A stretch of 64,000 bases of DNA, from positions 1-64,000 of the forward strand of contig JAUYFM010000067.1 of assembly GCA_030690945.1 (NCBI GenBank). The letters run 5' to 3'. How positions within the stretch are numbered: the first letter of the stretch is position 1; every line of letters begins with the position of its first letter. The notes under the pieces were generated by a model. It was not told where the DNA came from. It did no database searches and worked only from the letters and a program-made list of their open reading frames with translations. The position numbers were made by a program, and so were the translations under genes. This document shows positions 1 to 8,677 of this stretch, piece by piece. This stretch comes from Smithellaceae bacterium (GTDB taxonomy: Bacteria; Desulfobacterota; Syntrophia; Syntrophales; Smithellaceae).

Positions 1-52
1 TTAAAAGAACAACTGCCGCTGCCGCTACGATGGTTCCTAATGTCTTTTTCAT
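1..52 (-). CDS. N-terminus of an exported protein (partial, runs off the left edge)
   Basis: Only the first 17 codons are in the window. They read MKKTLGTIVAAAAVVLL, a basic start followed by a hydrophobic stretch, which is a Sec signal peptide or lipoprotein leader. The ATG (complement of 50-52) is preceded by a strong Shine-Dalgarno sequence, TAAGGAGGT, on the complement of about 61-69, so the start is secure. The gene points away from the mla operon. Nothing of the mature protein is visible, so no function can be assigned. Confidence 0.75.
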   Translation of the reverse strand, partial: MKKTLGTIVAAAAVVLL

Positions 53-69
53 GATCTGTTACCTCCTTA

Positions 70-382
70 GGGTAGTCTGTGTTATTTGCCTTTATACTAA
101 TGAAATTTGCATGCCAGATTTCAATAATGTATAAAAAATAACTGCAACAATTCGATTATTATCATTATTTAACAACAGCAACACTGGACGACACAACGCA
201 AATAACCATCTTTTTCCTCTTTCTTTCAATGAAATGTTCAATCGGCTTGAACGAAACATGAAAAAAGTATTTAAATTGTCTGGTCTTCAATTTTCATTGA
301 CAAGCATCAGGCAACAGGCTTAAATACTTTACAAAATTTAATATTACACCCTTTATGAACCTTTTAAGTCGTCAGAAAAGAC
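70..382. other. AT-rich divergent intergenic region
   Basis: This 313-nt stretch separates the leftward exported-protein gene from the rightward mla operon. No open reading frame is convincing. It contains the candidate mla promoter at 297-325 and presumably a leftward promoter, for which I found no clear -35/-10 pair. Confidence 0.6.
297..325 (+). promoter_or_regulatory. candidate sigma-70 promoter of the mla operon
   Basis: TTGACA at 297-302 is separated by 17 nt from TTAAAT at 320-325, which keeps the first T and the final AAT of the -10 consensus. The predicted transcription start near 332 gives a leader of about 50 nt before the mlaE ATG at 383. Confidence 0.5.
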
Positions 383-1561
383 ATGGGAATGGTGGAACGT
401 TCACAACAAGATTGCCAGGCTGCTTACAAGATTTCTTCTAAATGGGAAGATTTGAATCTTTTTATTTATCTTACAGGCGAGTTCGGCCTGAAAAATCTAA
501 TGCTTTTCACAGGTGACATCAAACGAGAAATCTCCAGTCAAAAGACTCAGGCCGTCACTATCGATTTTTCTCAAATCTGCTATTTGGATAGCGCGGCAGC
601 CCTGTCCCTTGTTCAAATTGAAAAAGATGCCGTCGCCCAGAATATCCCTTGCCGACTGGTAAATTTGAATGATGAAGCCAAAGGAATTTTTAGTGTTATT
701 CATCAGGATGCGTTGACCCAAACACCTTTCAAGCCGGAAGTATCCCAAGATGGCTTTATCCGTCAGGTGGGACAAGCATCCCTGGACATCGCCCGCGATT
801 TTGTCAATTTCGTCACGTTTATCGGCGAGCTGCTGATCGCTCTTTTATACACCTTAAGGCATCCTAAGAGCCTCCGGGGAAAAGATGTTCTATTTTACGT
901 CCAGCGGGCGGGCGTGGATGGCCTGCCCATTGTCGCTCTGATCGGCCTTCTGATGGGTTTAATCATGGCTTTCATGTCTTTTTTGCAGTTCAAACAATTC
1001 GGCGCAAACATTTATGTTCCCGCCCTGGTCAGTTTTGCCATGGTCAAAGAACTGGGGCCTCTCATGACGGCCATTCTGGTCGCGGGACGTTCCGGTTCTG
1101 CTTTTGCTGCCGAAATCGGCACCATGGTGGTCAACGAAGAGGTGGACGCGCTCAGTACGATGGGCTTTGATCCAATTCGCTTTCTAGCTGTCCCGAAGGT
1201 TCTGGCCACTATCATCGTCGTGCCGATTCTGACCATTTATGCCGATCTTTCCGGCATTCTCGGCGGTATGATTATCGGCGTCACCAGTCTGGACCTGACG
1301 GTAAAAACCTACATTACCCAGTCGATAAAAACGATCGAGGTGTTCGATGTCGTCACCAGTTTGATTAAGGCCGCCGTGTTTGCCGGGCTGATTTCCGCCA
1401 TCGGTTGCCAGCGGGGATTCCAAGTGCGCTCAGGCGCTCAGGACGTCGGTAAATATACCACTTCTGCCGTTGTCGCGGCGATCTTTCTGATCGTGGTGGC
1501 TGATTCCATTTTTGCCATTATGTTATATTACGTTAAAAGATACTCCGTACTGACCGGTTAA
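383..1561 (+). CDS. mlaE: STAS-MlaE fusion, permease of the Mla lipid ABC transporter
   Basis: Inner-membrane permease of the system that moves phospholipids between the outer and inner membranes. Residues about 20-110 look like a STAS domain (IDFSQICYLDSAAALSL resembles the MlaB/anti-sigma-antagonist motif) and residues about 130-390 are the multi-spanning MlaE permease, with the typical EIGTMVVNEEVDAL motif. In E. coli the STAS protein is separate (MlaB); here it is fused, which is common in other phyla. Length 392 agrees with such fusions. It is followed by the ATPase, the MCE protein and a lipoprotein in one operon. Start is ATG 383, with an in-frame ATG two codons later as the alternative. 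Confidence 0.93.
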   Translation: MGMVERSQQDCQAAYKISSKWEDLNLFIYLTGEFGLKNLMLFTGDIKREISSQKTQAVTIDFSQICYLDSAAALSLVQIEKDAVAQNIPCRLVNLNDEAKGIFSVIHQDALTQTPFKPEVSQDGFIRQVGQASLDIARDFVNFVTFIGELLIALLYTLRHPKSLRGKDVLFYVQRAGVDGLPIVALIGLLMGLIMAFMSFLQFKQFGANIYVPALVSFAMVKELGPLMTAILVAGRSGSAFAAEIGTMVVNEEVDALSTMGFDPIRFLAVPKVLATIIVVPILTIYADLSGILGGMIIGVTSLDLTVKTYITQSIKTIEVFDVVTSLIKAAVFAGLISAIGCQRGFQVRSGAQDVGKYTTSAVVAAIFLIVVADSIFAIMLYYVKRYSVLTG

Positions 1562-1591
1562 TAGTCAAACAGATTCAAAAGGAGTTCTGTT

Positions 1592-2386
1592 TTGGAACCT
1601 TCGGAAAACAAGCCCATTATTGTGGTAAAAAATCTGACCGCCCGCTTTGGAAACAATATTGTTTTTGAAGATGTCAGCTTTGAGGTATATAAAGGAGAGA
1701 TTCTTGTAATTGTTGGTGAATCTGGGTGTGGCAAATCGACACTGCTGAAGATCATGATCGGGCTGCAGAAACCTTCCGCCGGCCAGGTTTTGTATCAGGG
1801 AACCGATATTACCCACGCCACGGAAAAAGATCTTAATCTTTACCGGCAGAATATCGGCGTGCTTTTTCAGTCCGGCGCTTTGTTCAGTTCGATGACGATC
1901 AAGGAAAACATTGCGCTGCCGCTTTCGGAGTACACAAATCTCGATTCCGCCGCCATACACCAGATTATTAAAATGAAATTAGGTATGGTCAATCTGGCAG
2001 GCTACGAAAATCATCATCCGTCGGAACTTTCCGGCGGCATGAGAAAAAGAGCCGGCATCGCCCGGGCGATGGCGCTCGATCCCCGTGTGCTTTTCTTTGA
2101 CGAACTATCCGCCGGCCTCGACCCGGTCACTGCGGTGGAACTCGATAATTTGATCACCAAGACCAATGAAGCCCTGGGAACAACAATGGTTATTGTGACT
2201 CACGAGCTGGAATCTATTTACAAAATAGCACATAGAGTGCTAATGTTGGATAAAGAGGCAAAAGGGATGATTGCCGAGGGCAAGCCTTTGGAATTGAAAG
2301 AACAGGCGACAGACCCGCGGGTGAAAAGTTTCTTTTTACGAGAGTTGCCGTCCGCACCAGACGAACAGAGGTTTTATGTCAACTAG
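1592..2386 (+). CDS. mlaF: ATP-binding subunit MlaF of the lipid ABC transporter
   Basis: Cytoplasmic ATPase driving the Mla transporter. Walker A GESGCGKST is at residues 42-50, the ABC signature LSGGM at about 145 and Walker B with LFFDELSAGLDP at about 167. The LSGGMRKRAG form of the signature is typical of MlaF. The start is TTG 1592, supported by AAAAGGAG about 10 nt upstream; no ATG precedes the Walker A region at a sensible distance. The 3' end overlaps mlaD by 11 nt, so the two are translationally coupled. Confidence 0.95.
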   Translation: MEPSENKPIIVVKNLTARFGNNIVFEDVSFEVYKGEILVIVGESGCGKSTLLKIMIGLQKPSAGQVLYQGTDITHATEKDLNLYRQNIGVLFQSGALFSSMTIKENIALPLSEYTNLDSAAIHQIIKMKLGMVNLAGYENHHPSELSGGMRKRAGIARAMALDPRVLFFDELSAGLDPVTAVELDNLITKTNEALGTTMVIVTHELESIYKIAHRVLMLDKEAKGMIAEGKPLELKEQATDPRVKSFFLRELPSAPDEQRFYVN

Positions 2387-3308
2387 AAGCTCGAAGTTTT
2401 TAATCGGTCTTTTTGTCATTATCGGCATGACGATTCTGGCGGTCATCATCATTTGGGTGGGCGCGTCCAGAATCCTGATGAAGGGTTCCCTCTACGCGGC
2501 ATATTTCGATGAATCTGTCCAGGGATTACAAGTGGATTCAGCCATCAAATACCGGGGAGTGGAAATCGGCAAGGTGCAGAGCATCGATGTAGCGCCGGAC
2601 TACCGCCTGATTGAAGTGATCATGAAAATCGAGCTGGAGGGTGATTTGCAAAATCAAACCATTGCCTCGCTGAAGACAGCAGGAATTACCGGAATCGTCT
2701 TCATTGAACTTGACCGGCTCAGTGCCGGCGAATTGGCCAGTTCGCCGAAACTTACTTTTCGACCAAACTATCCGGTCATCCCGTCCCGCCGGTCGGAAAT
2801 CAGCCGCTTCCTGGCAGACACAAGCTTCATTATGCAAAACATCAAAGATATCGATTTCAAGGGTATTTCCGATCAACTGAAAAACACCACCCATGCCATA
2901 GAAAACTTCCTGGAAGGCAAGCGCATCAACAATATCATGGCAAACTTGGAATCCACCTCCACCAATCTGGACCAGACGATTGCCAAAATCAACAAAACGG
3001 TTGCTGAAGGCAAAGTGGATAGGGTCGTCAATGAAACCCTGGGCATTTTATCGGAAGCCCGACAACTGATCGGGCAGGCCAGAAGTGAAATCAACGGTTT
3101 AAATCTACGCGAAAAAGCAGAGCGAACGGATGCCATCCTCAAAGACATCGACAAAAAAACAAAAACAATCACCAGCAATCTGCAAGACACGTCGGAAAAT
3201 TTGCGGGCAACCTCGGAAAATCTGCAAAAGCTGTCCGATAGTTTGAACAGAGATCCGTCGGATCTGATTTTCACAAAACCAGCGCCGCCACGCAAAGCCA
3301 TGGAGTAG
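2376..3308 (+). CDS. mlaD: MlaD, MCE-domain periplasmic lipid carrier subunit
   Basis: One N-terminal membrane helix (about residues 8-30) anchors an MCE domain (about 38-120, with GLQVDSAIKYRGVEIGKV). In Mla systems this domain forms a hexameric ring that passes phospholipids to the permease. The C-terminal half (about 150-300) is rich in heptad-like helices with repeated NLxxTSENL segments and probably forms a coiled coil reaching across the periplasm. Length 310 exceeds E. coli MlaD (about 183), as in many non-enteric versions. It overlaps mlaF. Confidence 0.93.
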   Translation: MSTRSSKFLIGLFVIIGMTILAVIIIWVGASRILMKGSLYAAYFDESVQGLQVDSAIKYRGVEIGKVQSIDVAPDYRLIEVIMKIELEGDLQNQTIASLKTAGITGIVFIELDRLSAGELASSPKLTFRPNYPVIPSRRSEISRFLADTSFIMQNIKDIDFKGISDQLKNTTHAIENFLEGKRINNIMANLESTSTNLDQTIAKINKTVAEGKVDRVVNETLGILSEARQLIGQARSEINGLNLREKAERTDAILKDIDKKTKTITSNLQDTSENLRATSENLQKLSDSLNRDPSDLIFTKPAPPRKAME

Positions 3309-3324
3309 TGAAAGGAACCAAACC

Positions 3325-3993
3325 ATGAAAAACTTTTTATCACAGCCACGATGCTTTCGGAAACGATGGTCAAGCTTTTGTCTTATACTGATTGTTTCAT
3401 CTTTCTTTCTAATCACAGGATGCGCCACGAGCGGTAAGCCGCAATACAACGTGGAACATTATCTTTTAAATTACCAGGCGCCGGCCTGGAATAAGCTCGA
3501 AAAGCTTGCGACATCCGTCAAGTTTAACCGGTTTTCCATTGCCGCCGCCTATAATTCGACCAATATGATCTTCCGCAACGACGCTTACAGTCTTGATTTC
3601 TTTAATTATTCCCGCTGGGCGGTCAGTCCGGCCGATATGATCGGTGACAGCCTCTTTAGCAACATGATAGGGAGCGGCCTTTTCCTCGCAGTCTTTTCCC
3701 GACACGAAACAGATGAAGGCCGATTTATCATCTCGGGCGGTATTGAGGAATTTTATCTGCGGATGGATAAAAGCAATAAAACAGCTCTCATCAGTATCTC
3801 CATCTCCATGCAAGACTCCCTGGAAAAAGAAACCGGCAAAAGAATGATGTTTCAGAAGAAATATGTTCGGGAAGAACCTTTGCAGGATCCATCCCCCCGA
3901 GGATACTGCCAGGCCGCAAGCCAGGCCATGCAGGCCACCTCCCAACAAATCATCGGCGATATTTACGCGGCCGTTAAAGCCAGAACCAAATAA
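3325..3993 (+). CDS. ABC-type transport auxiliary lipoprotein (PqiC-like)
   Basis: A 222-residue lipoprotein. The N-terminus is basic, followed by a hydrophobic run and the lipobox LITGC with the acylated Cys at 33. The downstream YLLNYQAP segment resembles the start of the PF03886 auxiliary family, whose members accompany MCE transporters and probably form the outer-membrane end. Its position, 16 nt after mlaD, fits that role. MlaC and MlaA homologues are not present in this operon. The family call rests on this short motif and on context. Confidence 0.75.
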   Translation: MKNFLSQPRCFRKRWSSFCLILIVSSFFLITGCATSGKPQYNVEHYLLNYQAPAWNKLEKLATSVKFNRFSIAAAYNSTNMIFRNDAYSLDFFNYSRWAVSPADMIGDSLFSNMIGSGLFLAVFSRHETDEGRFIISGGIEEFYLRMDKSNKTALISISISMQDSLEKETGKRMMFQKKYVREEPLQDPSPRGYCQAASQAMQATSQQIIGDIYAAVKARTK

Positions 3994-4007
3994 ACGACAG
4001 GTATTTC

Positions 4008-4400
4008 ATGAAAGAAATTTCCGTACAAACCCATGCCCGATTTGAAATGATTGACATCACGGCGGCCGTCCAGAAAGCGGTACGCGATGAAAAAATAGAA
4101 TCCGGTATTGGTCTGGTTTACACGCCACACACAACCGCCGCGGTGACGATCAATGAAAACGCCGACCCGGATGTGCCCCGCGATATCCTGGCGGCACTGG
4201 ACCGTGCTGTTCCCTTATCCGCAAATTACCGGCACGCGGAAGGAAATTCCGCCGCGCACGTCAAGTCATCGCTGGTCGGCGCGTCCGAAATGGTCATCAT
4301 TGAAAACGGCCGCCTGATTTTAGGAACCTGGCAATCGATCTTCTTCTGTGAATTTGACGGCCCGAGAACGAGGAAAGTGTACATCAGTTTTAAGTTTTAA
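4008..4400 (+). CDS. yjbQ: YjbQ family protein (UPF0047)
   Basis: A 130-residue cytoplasmic protein of the YjbQ/UPF0047 family. The diagnostic motifs HTTAAVTINENADPDV (about residues 41-56) and HAEGNSAAHVKSSLVG (about 83-98) are complete. Members can catalyse thiamine phosphate synthesis in vitro, but the physiological role is unsettled. Oddity: the last codons (SFKF and stop) are written in a 7-nt repeat, TTTTAAG-TTTTAAG, that continues beyond the gene, so the C-terminus has been set by the repeat. It follows the mla operon by 14 nt and may be co-transcribed with it. Confidence 0.9.
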   Translation: MKEISVQTHARFEMIDITAAVQKAVRDEKIESGIGLVYTPHTTAAVTINENADPDVPRDILAALDRAVPLSANYRHAEGNSAAHVKSSLVGASEMVIIENGRLILGTWQSIFFCEFDGPRTRKVYISFKF

Positions 4401-4493
4401 GTAGTTAAGATTTAAGTTTTAAGAAAAATTGTTGCGCGAAGCGCCTCGGCTCTGCATCTTAATTACTTAAAACTTTAAACTTAAAACTATTTT
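4388..4493. repeat. heptad-phase inverted repeat R1 between yjbQ and suhB
   Basis: The left arm (4388-4423) is TTTTAAG, TTTTAAG, an 8-mer TAGTTAAG, ATTTAAG, TTTTAAG. The right arm (4458-4493) is an 8-mer CTTAATTA followed by CTTAAAA, CTTTAAA, CTTAAAA, CTATTTT. The arms are near reverse complements, including the position of the 8-mer slip, and enclose a small GCGCGAAGCGC hairpin. The left arm contains the yjbQ stop codon and the right arm abuts the suhB stop codon, so the element fills the whole convergent gap. It could act as a bidirectional terminator. Confidence 0.8.
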
Positions 4494-5259
4494 ACATAAA
4501 AACTTTTAACATCTGTTCCTGTATCAACCCATTGCTGGCGACAAGACCGGGCGAAAGCAAATCCCACTTTTCGCCTGCCATATCGGAAATGACACCGCCT
4601 GCTTCTATAACCATCAGACAACCGGCGGCCGTATCCCAGGGTTTGAGCTTCAGTTCCCAGAATCCGTCAAACCGTCCGGCGGCAAGATAGGCCAGATCCA
4701 ATGCCGCCGCGCCCGAACGCCGGATGGCCTGCGCCTTTACGGCCATCGCGTTGAAAAAATTAAGATTGTTATCCGGACTTACCCGGATGTCATAAGGGAA
4801 ACCGGTGGCCAAAAGACCGCGGGACAAATCGTTCACGGAGGAGACTTGCAGTTTCTTTCCATTGAGATATGCGCCGCCTGCGCGCGAGGCCGTAAACAGG
4901 TCATCTCTGGTCGGATCGTAAATCACGCCAAGGATGACCGTCCCCTCCTTTTCCAGCGCAATGGAAACGCAAAAAAAGGGAAATCCATGCGCATAATTGG
5001 TTGTTCCGTCCAGAGGATCGATAATCCAGCGCATAGCTGCCCGCTCATTCTTCGCGGCCGATTCCTCGGACAAAATCCCATGATCGGGATACCGGAGGCT
5101 TATTTCCGCAAGAATCAGTTTCTCCGACATCTTATCCGCTTCCGTCACCAGATCGATGGTTCCTTTATAATAAATTTGATTGTTCTTGGTGAGCTTTTCG
5201 ACAAGCAACCTTCCTGCCTGTCGCGCCAGATTTTGGGCAAAATCGACGATCTCTGTCAT
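4492..5259 (-). CDS. suhB: inositol-monophosphatase family phosphatase (SuhB-like)
   Basis: A Mg-dependent sugar or inositol phosphatase of 255 residues. Metal-site motifs are complete: GILSEES (residues 61-67), DPLDGTTNY (81-89) and WDTAAG near residue 205. Length and motif order match SuhB/IMPase. Start ATG 5259 has AAGGAG upstream on the complement. The substrate cannot be read from sequence; inositol-1-phosphate, fructose-1,6-bisphosphate or a role in rRNA transcription (SuhB) are possible. It is transcribed alone, convergent with yjbQ and divergent from rodZ. Confidence 0.88.
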   Translation of the reverse strand: MTEIVDFAQNLARQAGRLLVEKLTKNNQIYYKGTIDLVTEADKMSEKLILAEISLRYPDHGILSEESAAKNERAAMRWIIDPLDGTTNYAHGFPFFCVSIALEKEGTVILGVIYDPTRDDLFTASRAGGAYLNGKKLQVSSVNDLSRGLLATGFPYDIRVSPDNNLNFFNAMAVKAQAIRRSGAAALDLAYLAAGRFDGFWELKLKPWDTAAGCLMVIEAGGVISDMAGEKWDLLSPGLVASNGLIQEQMLKVFM

Positions 5260-5400
5260 GAATATAAACTCCTTATTAAGATGGTTATCTTAAAGACTTA
5301 AACCATAAAGTACGTTAAAAAGTAAGAACAATCTTAAAAGTTGCGCTGCATAAGAAATAGTGCTAGACAAAACCAAAAAATGTTTGTTTGTGATAGGTTA

Positions 5401-6300
5401 ATGACGACAGAACACAACGCTGATTCCAATTTAATTGAGTTAAAGACGGTGCGGGAAAATTCAGGGCTGACCCTGAAGGAATTATTTGAGCGCACACGGA
5501 TCAGCGTGGTCAATCTGGAGGCCATTGAAAACAGCAATTTTCATTTACTGCCCATCCCGATATGCACTCGAAACTTCATCAAAACGTACGCCGATGCTTT
5601 GGGCGTGGACAGCAAGCCTGTTTTACAGCGCTACGAAAATTACCTGCAAGCGCTACAAATAAAAGAAAAAGAGCAGACAACAGAACAACTTCCCCATGCG
5701 CCTCTGGTTACAATGCTGGGCCGGCATAAAGCCTACCTGTGGATCCTGTGCATCATCATTGTTTTTGCAGCCGTAGCCTTTTTTGTGAGCATCTATAATA
5801 AACCGGTACCGGAAGCGCCTCAAAAAACCGAGACGCCAAAAGAGGCCGTGATTCCCGATACCAATATACAAAATTTGGCGCAGCCGGATAAGTTTCCGAT
5901 CGACATCAATCTGCCCATACCGGAGAAATCAATCACGGCAAATCAAGCAGGCGACCAAAAAAAACAACCGGCACAGAAAATAACCGAAGCGCAGACCGAA
6001 AGCACCCCAGCACCTGCCGTGACGCCCAAAAATAACAAAACCAAAGTCGAGGCGCTTATCCATGGTGAAAAACAGTTTGCCCTGATTGTTCACGCCACCG
6101 AAAAAACATGGATCCGGATTCAAGTCGATGACAAAGAACCTTTTCAGGTCTTACTTGATGCCGGAGAAAAAATTTCACATAAGGCGGCGCGTTTTAATAT
6201 GGACATCGGTAATGCCGGTGGAGTCAAAATACAGTTTGACGGAAAAACCATAGAAAATTTAGGCAAGTCAGGACAGGTTACCCACTTGCGCTTACCATAA
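5401..6300 (+). CDS. rodZ: RodZ-like cell-shape protein (HTH, single membrane helix, DUF4115)
   Basis: Residues about 12-75 form an N-terminal helix-turn-helix of the HTH_25 type. One membrane helix lies at about 113-134, followed by a Pro/Lys-rich linker and a C-terminal DUF4115 beta domain at about 217-298. This architecture is that of RodZ, which links MreB to the membrane in rod-shaped cells. I chose ATG 5401 because the longer frame from TTG 5341 adds 20 residues that are not family-like; the ribosome site is weak for both. Confidence 0.85.
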   Translation: MTTEHNADSNLIELKTVRENSGLTLKELFERTRISVVNLEAIENSNFHLLPIPICTRNFIKTYADALGVDSKPVLQRYENYLQALQIKEKEQTTEQLPHAPLVTMLGRHKAYLWILCIIIVFAAVAFFVSIYNKPVPEAPQKTETPKEAVIPDTNIQNLAQPDKFPIDINLPIPEKSITANQAGDQKKQPAQKITEAQTESTPAPAVTPKNNKTKVEALIHGEKQFALIVHATEKTWIRIQVDDKEPFQVLLDAGEKISHKAARFNMDIGNAGGVKIQFDGKTIENLGKSGQVTHLRLP

Positions 6301-6327
6301 AACAATAAAATTGAAAGAGGTAATATT

Positions 6328-6510
6328 ATGTTTGGAATAGGAATACCGGAACTGCTGATTATATTGGTTATTATTCTTATTATTTTCGGGGTCGGAAAGC
6401 TTCCGGAAATTGGCTCAGCCCTGGGTAAAGGGATTAAGAATTTCAAGAAATCCGTCTCCGACCAAAACGACACAACCGGCACGTCAGTTAAAAAAGAGGA
6501 AGATAAATAG
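6328..6510 (+). CDS. tatA: Sec-independent translocase TatA/E family protein
   Basis: A 60-residue protein with the classic TatA plan. It has a short periplasmic end (MFGIGIPEL), one membrane helix, the FG hinge before [19 protein letters not shown], and a charged acidic/basic tail. TatA oligomerises to form the passage for folded, twin-arginine-signalled proteins. AAAGAGG lies upstream of ATG 6328. tatB and tatC are not adjacent, so this is an orphan tatA, as is usual in Desulfobacterota-like genomes. Confidence 0.93.
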   Translation: MFGIGIPELLIILVIILIIFGVGKLPEIGSALGKGIKNFKKSVSDQNDTTGTSVKKEEDK

Positions 6511-6551
6511 CCGCCTGCTCTTGTTAACGCTTATCGATAAAAGGTTGAACG

Positions 6552-6962
6552 TTAAAAGGGAACATCTTCCATCGGCGTACTGCTGTTCGATGCGTGAGCC
6601 GCATCCGGGGTAACGTCATCGCCTGCTTTGGTCTGTCCCTTGGAATCCAGCATCTTCATGTCATTGGCCACGATCTCCGTCGTGTAACGCTTCACGCCTT
6701 CTTTATCTTCCCAGTTGCGGGTTTGAATGCGCCCTTCGATAAAAACCAGTTTTCCCTTCACCAGGTAGTTGCCGCAAATCTCGGCCAGCTTACCGAAAGT
6801 AACAATCCTGTGCCATTCGGTTTTCTGAACCTTCTCCCCATTTTTATCTTTCCATTGCTCATCGGTGGCCAGATTGAAGTTGGTAACCATCGTTCCATCC
6901 GGTGTGTATCGAACTTCCGGATCCTTGCCCAGCCTGCCGACCAATATCGCCTTGTTTACCAT
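6552..6962 (-). CDS. ssb: single-stranded DNA-binding protein
   Basis: A 136-residue SSB with an N-terminal OB-fold ([20 protein letters not shown] onwards), [14 protein letters not shown] and [18 protein letters not shown] short linker leads to the acidic tip MEDVPF, which recruits replication and repair partners. I moved the start from the longest frame (7073) to ATG 6962, which begins exactly where the family begins and follows a purine-rich AGGGGGG site. The gene is convergent with tatA and divergent from lysS. Confidence 0.95.
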   Translation of the reverse strand: MVNKAILVGRLGKDPEVRYTPDGTMVTNFNLATDEQWKDKNGEKVQKTEWHRIVTFGKLAEICGNYLVKGKLVFIEGRIQTRNWEDKEGVKRYTTEIVANDMKMLDSKGQTKAGDDVTPDAAHASNSSTPMEDVPF

Positions 6963-7135
6963 AATGATTTCCCCCCCTGAAATAAGTTGGGGCATCATAC
7001 ATAACAACCGCCTTTGAGGCAAACACATTTTTTGTTCATTTGATGCTGGATCCACCGCGTGCCCGGACCACAATCATGCTTGACTAATCATCAAAAAAAA
7101 TATAGTCAGATTGACTTTAAAAAAGCGGAGAAATT

Positions 7136-8617
7136 ATGGAAGACAATGATCTTTTAAAGGTTCGCCTGGAAAAAATAGCGGCCTTGAAAGCAGCAGGTGT
7201 GGATTTATATCCCAATGATGTAAAGCCCCAAAATACAACGGCTCAGATCATGGCCCAGTTCGGCGACACCGACAGCGAAACGCTGGCGCAATTGACACAA
7301 AAATTTTCGATTGCCGGGCGATTGATGGCCGTGCGCAGCTTCGGCAAAGCGGCTTTCGTCAAGATTCAGGACCGCAAAGGTCAGATGCAATGCTATATTG
7401 CTAAAAACATCCTCAGCGAGCAGGATTTTTTTATTTTTAAAAAGCTGGATATAGGCGACATTATTTATATTTCCGGTAAGCTCTTCCGAACCAAAACCAA
7501 TGAATTGACTGTTGAGGTTGAATCATTGCGCTTAATGGCCAAATCGATTCATCCTCTGCCTGAAAAATGGCATGGCCTGACGGACATTGAAACCCGCTAC
7601 CGGCAGCGGCATCTGGATTTAATATCCAGCCCGGCGGTCAAAGAAATCTTTTACCGGCGCAGCCTGATCATCAAACTGATGCGGCAATTCATGGATACGC
7701 ATGACTTTCTGGAAGTGGAAACACCCATGATGCAGCCGCGAGCCGGCGGCGCCGTCGCCCGTCCGTTCAAAACCCATCACAACGCGCTGGATCAGGAACT
7801 CTACCTGCGGATCGCGCCCGAGCTTTATTTAAAACGACTGGTCACCGGCGGACTCGAAAGAGTTTATGAAATCAACCGCAACTTCCGTAACGAAGGCATC
7901 TCCACCTTTCACAATCCTGAATTCACCATGATGGAGTTTTACTGGAGCTACGCGACTTACGAGGATTTGATGTCTTTTACGGAAGAGTTATTCGGTTTTA
8001 TCGCCAAGAATATTTTCGAGGGACTCAAGTTCACCTATCAAGGCACAGAAATTGATATGACACCGCCCTGGCGGCGGCTCACTGTCAAAGATGCTCTTTT
8101 GCAAATAGCCGGCATGGACCCGGCCGACCTTACCGATTCCACGAAAGCCATTGCTTTCGCCCGCAAAGCCGGTTGTGATGCAAAAGAAACTGACCCGCTG
8201 GGGAAAATTCTTATGGCCATTTTCGACGAAGTGGTTGAAAAAAAGCTTGTCCAGCCGACATTTGTCACTCAGTATCCGGTTGCGGTATCCCCCCTATCCC
8301 GAAGGAGTAACACCGACCCGGAATTTGTTGATCGTTTTGAGCTCTATATTTCCGGCAGGGAAATCGCCAACGCCTTTTCTGAGCTAAACGACCCGGCCGA
8401 TCAGCGCGATCGATTCGTCCAGCAGCTCAAAGAGCGGGAAGCGGGCGATGATGAAGCCCACGAAATGGATGAAGACTATATCCGTGCGCTGGAATACGGC
8501 ATGCCGCCGACGGCCGGAGAAGGAATCGGCATCGACCGGCTGATCATGCTTTTTACCGATTCCGCATCCATTCGGGACGTTATTCTGTTCCCGCTTTTGA
8601 GAACCAAACAGGAATGA
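7136..8617 (+). CDS. lysS: lysyl-tRNA synthetase, class II
   Basis: Charges tRNA-Lys with lysine in the cytoplasm. The N-terminal OB-fold anticodon-binding domain (about 55-160) is followed by the class II catalytic core, with motif 2 FRNEGISTFHNPEF at about 251 and motif 3 GEGIGIDRLIMLF at about 462. Length 493 is standard. ATG 7136 follows AGCGGAG at a good distance. It lies 60 nt upstream of lolC/E in the same direction, an arrangement seen in related genomes. Confidence 0.97.
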   Translation: MEDNDLLKVRLEKIAALKAAGVDLYPNDVKPQNTTAQIMAQFGDTDSETLAQLTQKFSIAGRLMAVRSFGKAAFVKIQDRKGQMQCYIAKNILSEQDFFIFKKLDIGDIIYISGKLFRTKTNELTVEVESLRLMAKSIHPLPEKWHGLTDIETRYRQRHLDLISSPAVKEIFYRRSLIIKLMRQFMDTHDFLEVETPMMQPRAGGAVARPFKTHHNALDQELYLRIAPELYLKRLVTGGLERVYEINRNFRNEGISTFHNPEFTMMEFYWSYATYEDLMSFTEELFGFIAKNIFEGLKFTYQGTEIDMTPPWRRLTVKDALLQIAGMDPADLTDSTKAIAFARKAGCDAKETDPLGKILMAIFDEVVEKKLVQPTFVTQYPVAVSPLSRRSNTDPEFVDRFELYISGREIANAFSELNDPADQRDRFVQQLKEREAGDDEAHEMDEDYIRALEYGMPPTAGEGIGIDRLIMLFTDSASIRDVILFPLLRTKQE

Positions 8618-8677
8618 GATACGCGCCAAAGCTTATGCAGCTGTAAAACCAGCTGTTTTCCAAAAGGATGTTGTTTA

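Noticed and set aside
6963-7073. 37-residue extension of SSB
   Set aside because: SSB proteins begin at [12 protein letters not shown]. The extension lacks family similarity and the inner ATG has a purine-rich site.
8630-8665. Terminator hairpin between lysS and lolC/E
   Set aside because: Short CAGCTG palindromes are present but there is no stable stem with a U-run.
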